A stretch of DNA of 6,217 nucleotides from assembly GCA_045641625.1 (NCBI GenBank), contig JAZUHH010000072.1, positions 1-6,217 on the forward strand. The letters are read 5' to 3'. Of the stretch, positions 5,290 through 6,217 are shown piece after piece. Within the stretch, counting starts at the first letter, position 1. Each line of letters begins with the position of its first letter. Both the position numbers and the translations under genes were made by a program. The notes below the pieces were generated by a model. That model had not been told where the DNA came from. It saw only the letters and a list, made by a program, of their open reading frames with translations, and made no database searches. This stretch comes from UBA1723 sp045641625. Its GTDB lineage: Bacteria; Bacteroidota; Bacteroidia; Bacteroidales; Paludibacteraceae.

Positions 5290-6217
5290 ATGAAATTAAC
5301 AAAATGTATGGATTTGAGGGGTGCTTTTTGTCATGGCTCCGCTCTCGCATTTTTAGGAGGTGCTTTACTTATGGGGAACTCGTGTTCAGCAAATGAAGAG
5401 GTTAAGGGAAGTTCGGTAACTACTTCCCAAATTGGTTTTGTCTCTGCAGACAAGAAGCTTGCTATGGTTAGAAATGTCAATCAGCAGGACGGCACATTCA
5501 TTGTCAAGGACGAGGCAACCGGTGAAGCAGTATTCACAGGCAAATTGTCTGAAAGAAAGTATTGGGATGCAAGTGGCGATACTGTCGCTTGGGCTGACTT
5601 CTCTGACCTTAAGGCAGAGGGTACATATCGTGTGGTTGTCGGAGGAGAGGAAACTCATCCGTTCCAGATCAAGAACAAGGGTCTATACGACGATCTTGTT
5701 GTCTGGTCCCATAAGGCATTCTACTTGTGGAGATGCGGTGCTGATATAGAGAGCAAGTATGCGACTTTCAAGGGTGTTGACTTTTCTCACAAGGCAGGAC
5801 ATCCGGACACAAACGTGGAGGTTCATTCTTCAGCAGAGAACGCCAACCACAAGACAGGCAGCTATGTGTCGTCAGTCGGTGGATGGTATGATGCAGGTGA
5901 CTATGGAAAGTACACGACTAACGGAGCAATAGCGCTAACTGTATTGCTAAAGGGATATGAAACTTTTAAGGAATACTATGACAGTTTGTCCTTGAACTTG
6001 CCTGAGAGCGGCAATAACTCCGCAGACATTTTGAATGAGTGTGCATACGAGTTGGACTGGCTGTTCACTATGCAGGACTCAGTTGATGGTTCTGTAGCCC
6101 ATAAGGTTACAACATTGTCTTTTGCAGGTTTCGTAATGCCTGACAATGAGGGGGCCAAAGGTCAGCGCTATATGATCGGAAGATGTACTGACGATGCTCT
6201 TTCCTTCGCCGCAGTAA
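5290..6217 (+). CDS. GH9 family endoglucanase-like enzyme, probable lipoprotein, 3' truncated
   Basis: The first 309 residues of an open frame running off the window. Family 9 enzymes are inverting hydrolases that cut beta-1,4-glucans such as cellulose. Residues 10-32 are a hydrophobic export signal ending at Cys32 (LLMGNSC). The lipobox is loose, but C-S-A-N-E-E resembles acidic surface-export signals of Bacteroidota lipoproteins. Residues 43-127 match the Ig-like CelD_N domain (TTSQIGFVSADKKLAMV to HPFQI). The catalytic domain starts near 130 (LYDDLVVWSHKAFYLWRCG). It contains GGWYDAGDYGKY at 197-208, where D204 fits the catalytic base and D201 its helper, then SADILNECAYELDWLFTMQ, then HKVTTLSFAGFVMP and a C-T-D-D-ALSFAAV segment. 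The proton-donor Glu lies beyond the window, so activity cannot be confirmed. ATG 5290 is chosen for the signal peptide; ATG 5308 is an alternative. No Shine-Dalgarno or separate promoter is evident in the 26-base gap, suggesting co-transcription with the AraC gene. Confidence 0.93.
   Translation, partial: MKLTKCMDLRGAFCHGSALAFLGGALLMGNSCSANEEVKGSSVTTSQIGFVSADKKLAMVRNVNQQDGTFIVKDEATGEAVFTGKLSERKYWDASGDTVAWADFSDLKAEGTYRVVVGGEETHPFQIKNKGLYDDLVVWSHKAFYLWRCGADIESKYATFKGVDFSHKAGHPDTNVEVHSSAENANHKTGSYVSSVGGWYDAGDYGKYTTNGAIALTVLLKGYETFKEYYDSLSLNLPESGNNSADILNECAYELDWLFTMQDSVDGSVAHKVTTLSFAGFVMPDNEGAKGQRYMIGRCTDDALSFAAV

Noticed and set aside
5432..5749. 105-codon + strand frame within the GH9 gene
   Set aside because: It is out of frame with the GH9 reading frame, which carries clear Ig-like and catalytic motifs across the same bases.
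1..6217. CRISPR array, tRNA, rRNA, insertion sequence or attachment site
   Set aside because: No spaced direct repeats, cloverleaf, transposase motif or terminal inverted repeats were seen on either strand.

Overview
The window reads as a piece of a Bacteroidota chromosome, most likely from the Bacteroidales and Prevotella-like. Three observations support this. Two proteins end in a type B type IX secretion system (T9SS) sorting domain. Upstream regions carry the Bacteroidota promoter pair TTTG / TAnnTTTG and lack clear Shine-Dalgarno sequences. A family 9 glycoside hydrolase (GH9) sits beside an AraC-type regulator. All genes are on the + strand. A gut or rumen habitat fits the GH9 but is an inference.

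Layout. Positions 2-175 are the last 57 residues of a secreted protein with a type B sorting domain, followed by a strong hairpin terminator. Positions 176-423 are non-coding and hold two candidate promoters and a possible short leader ORF. Positions 424-3864 encode a 1146-residue, cysteine-rich secreted protein. It has an apparent internal duplication of a jelly-roll-plus-Ig-like module, further Ig-like sequence, a SprB-like repeat and the same sorting domain as the upstream gene. A terminator follows. Positions 3962-4222 encode a small exported protein that is mostly a regular coiled coil, with its own promoter. Positions 4361-5263 encode an AraC-family regulator whose best promoter lies so close to the ATG that the mRNA may be leaderless. 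Positions 5290-6217 encode the N-terminal 309 residues of a GH9 endoglucanase-like enzyme, probably a lipoprotein, cut by the window end.

How they may work together. The first two genes are tandem relatives exported to the cell surface through the T9SS. The regulator and the GH9 gene are 26 bases apart with no visible terminator, so they may form a transcription unit in which the regulator responds to a glucan-derived or related signal. That link is inferred from position only. No CRISPR array, tRNA, rRNA, insertion sequence or defence system was recognised. The most unusual items are the duplicated module architecture, the possible leaderless regulator and the small coiled-coil protein.
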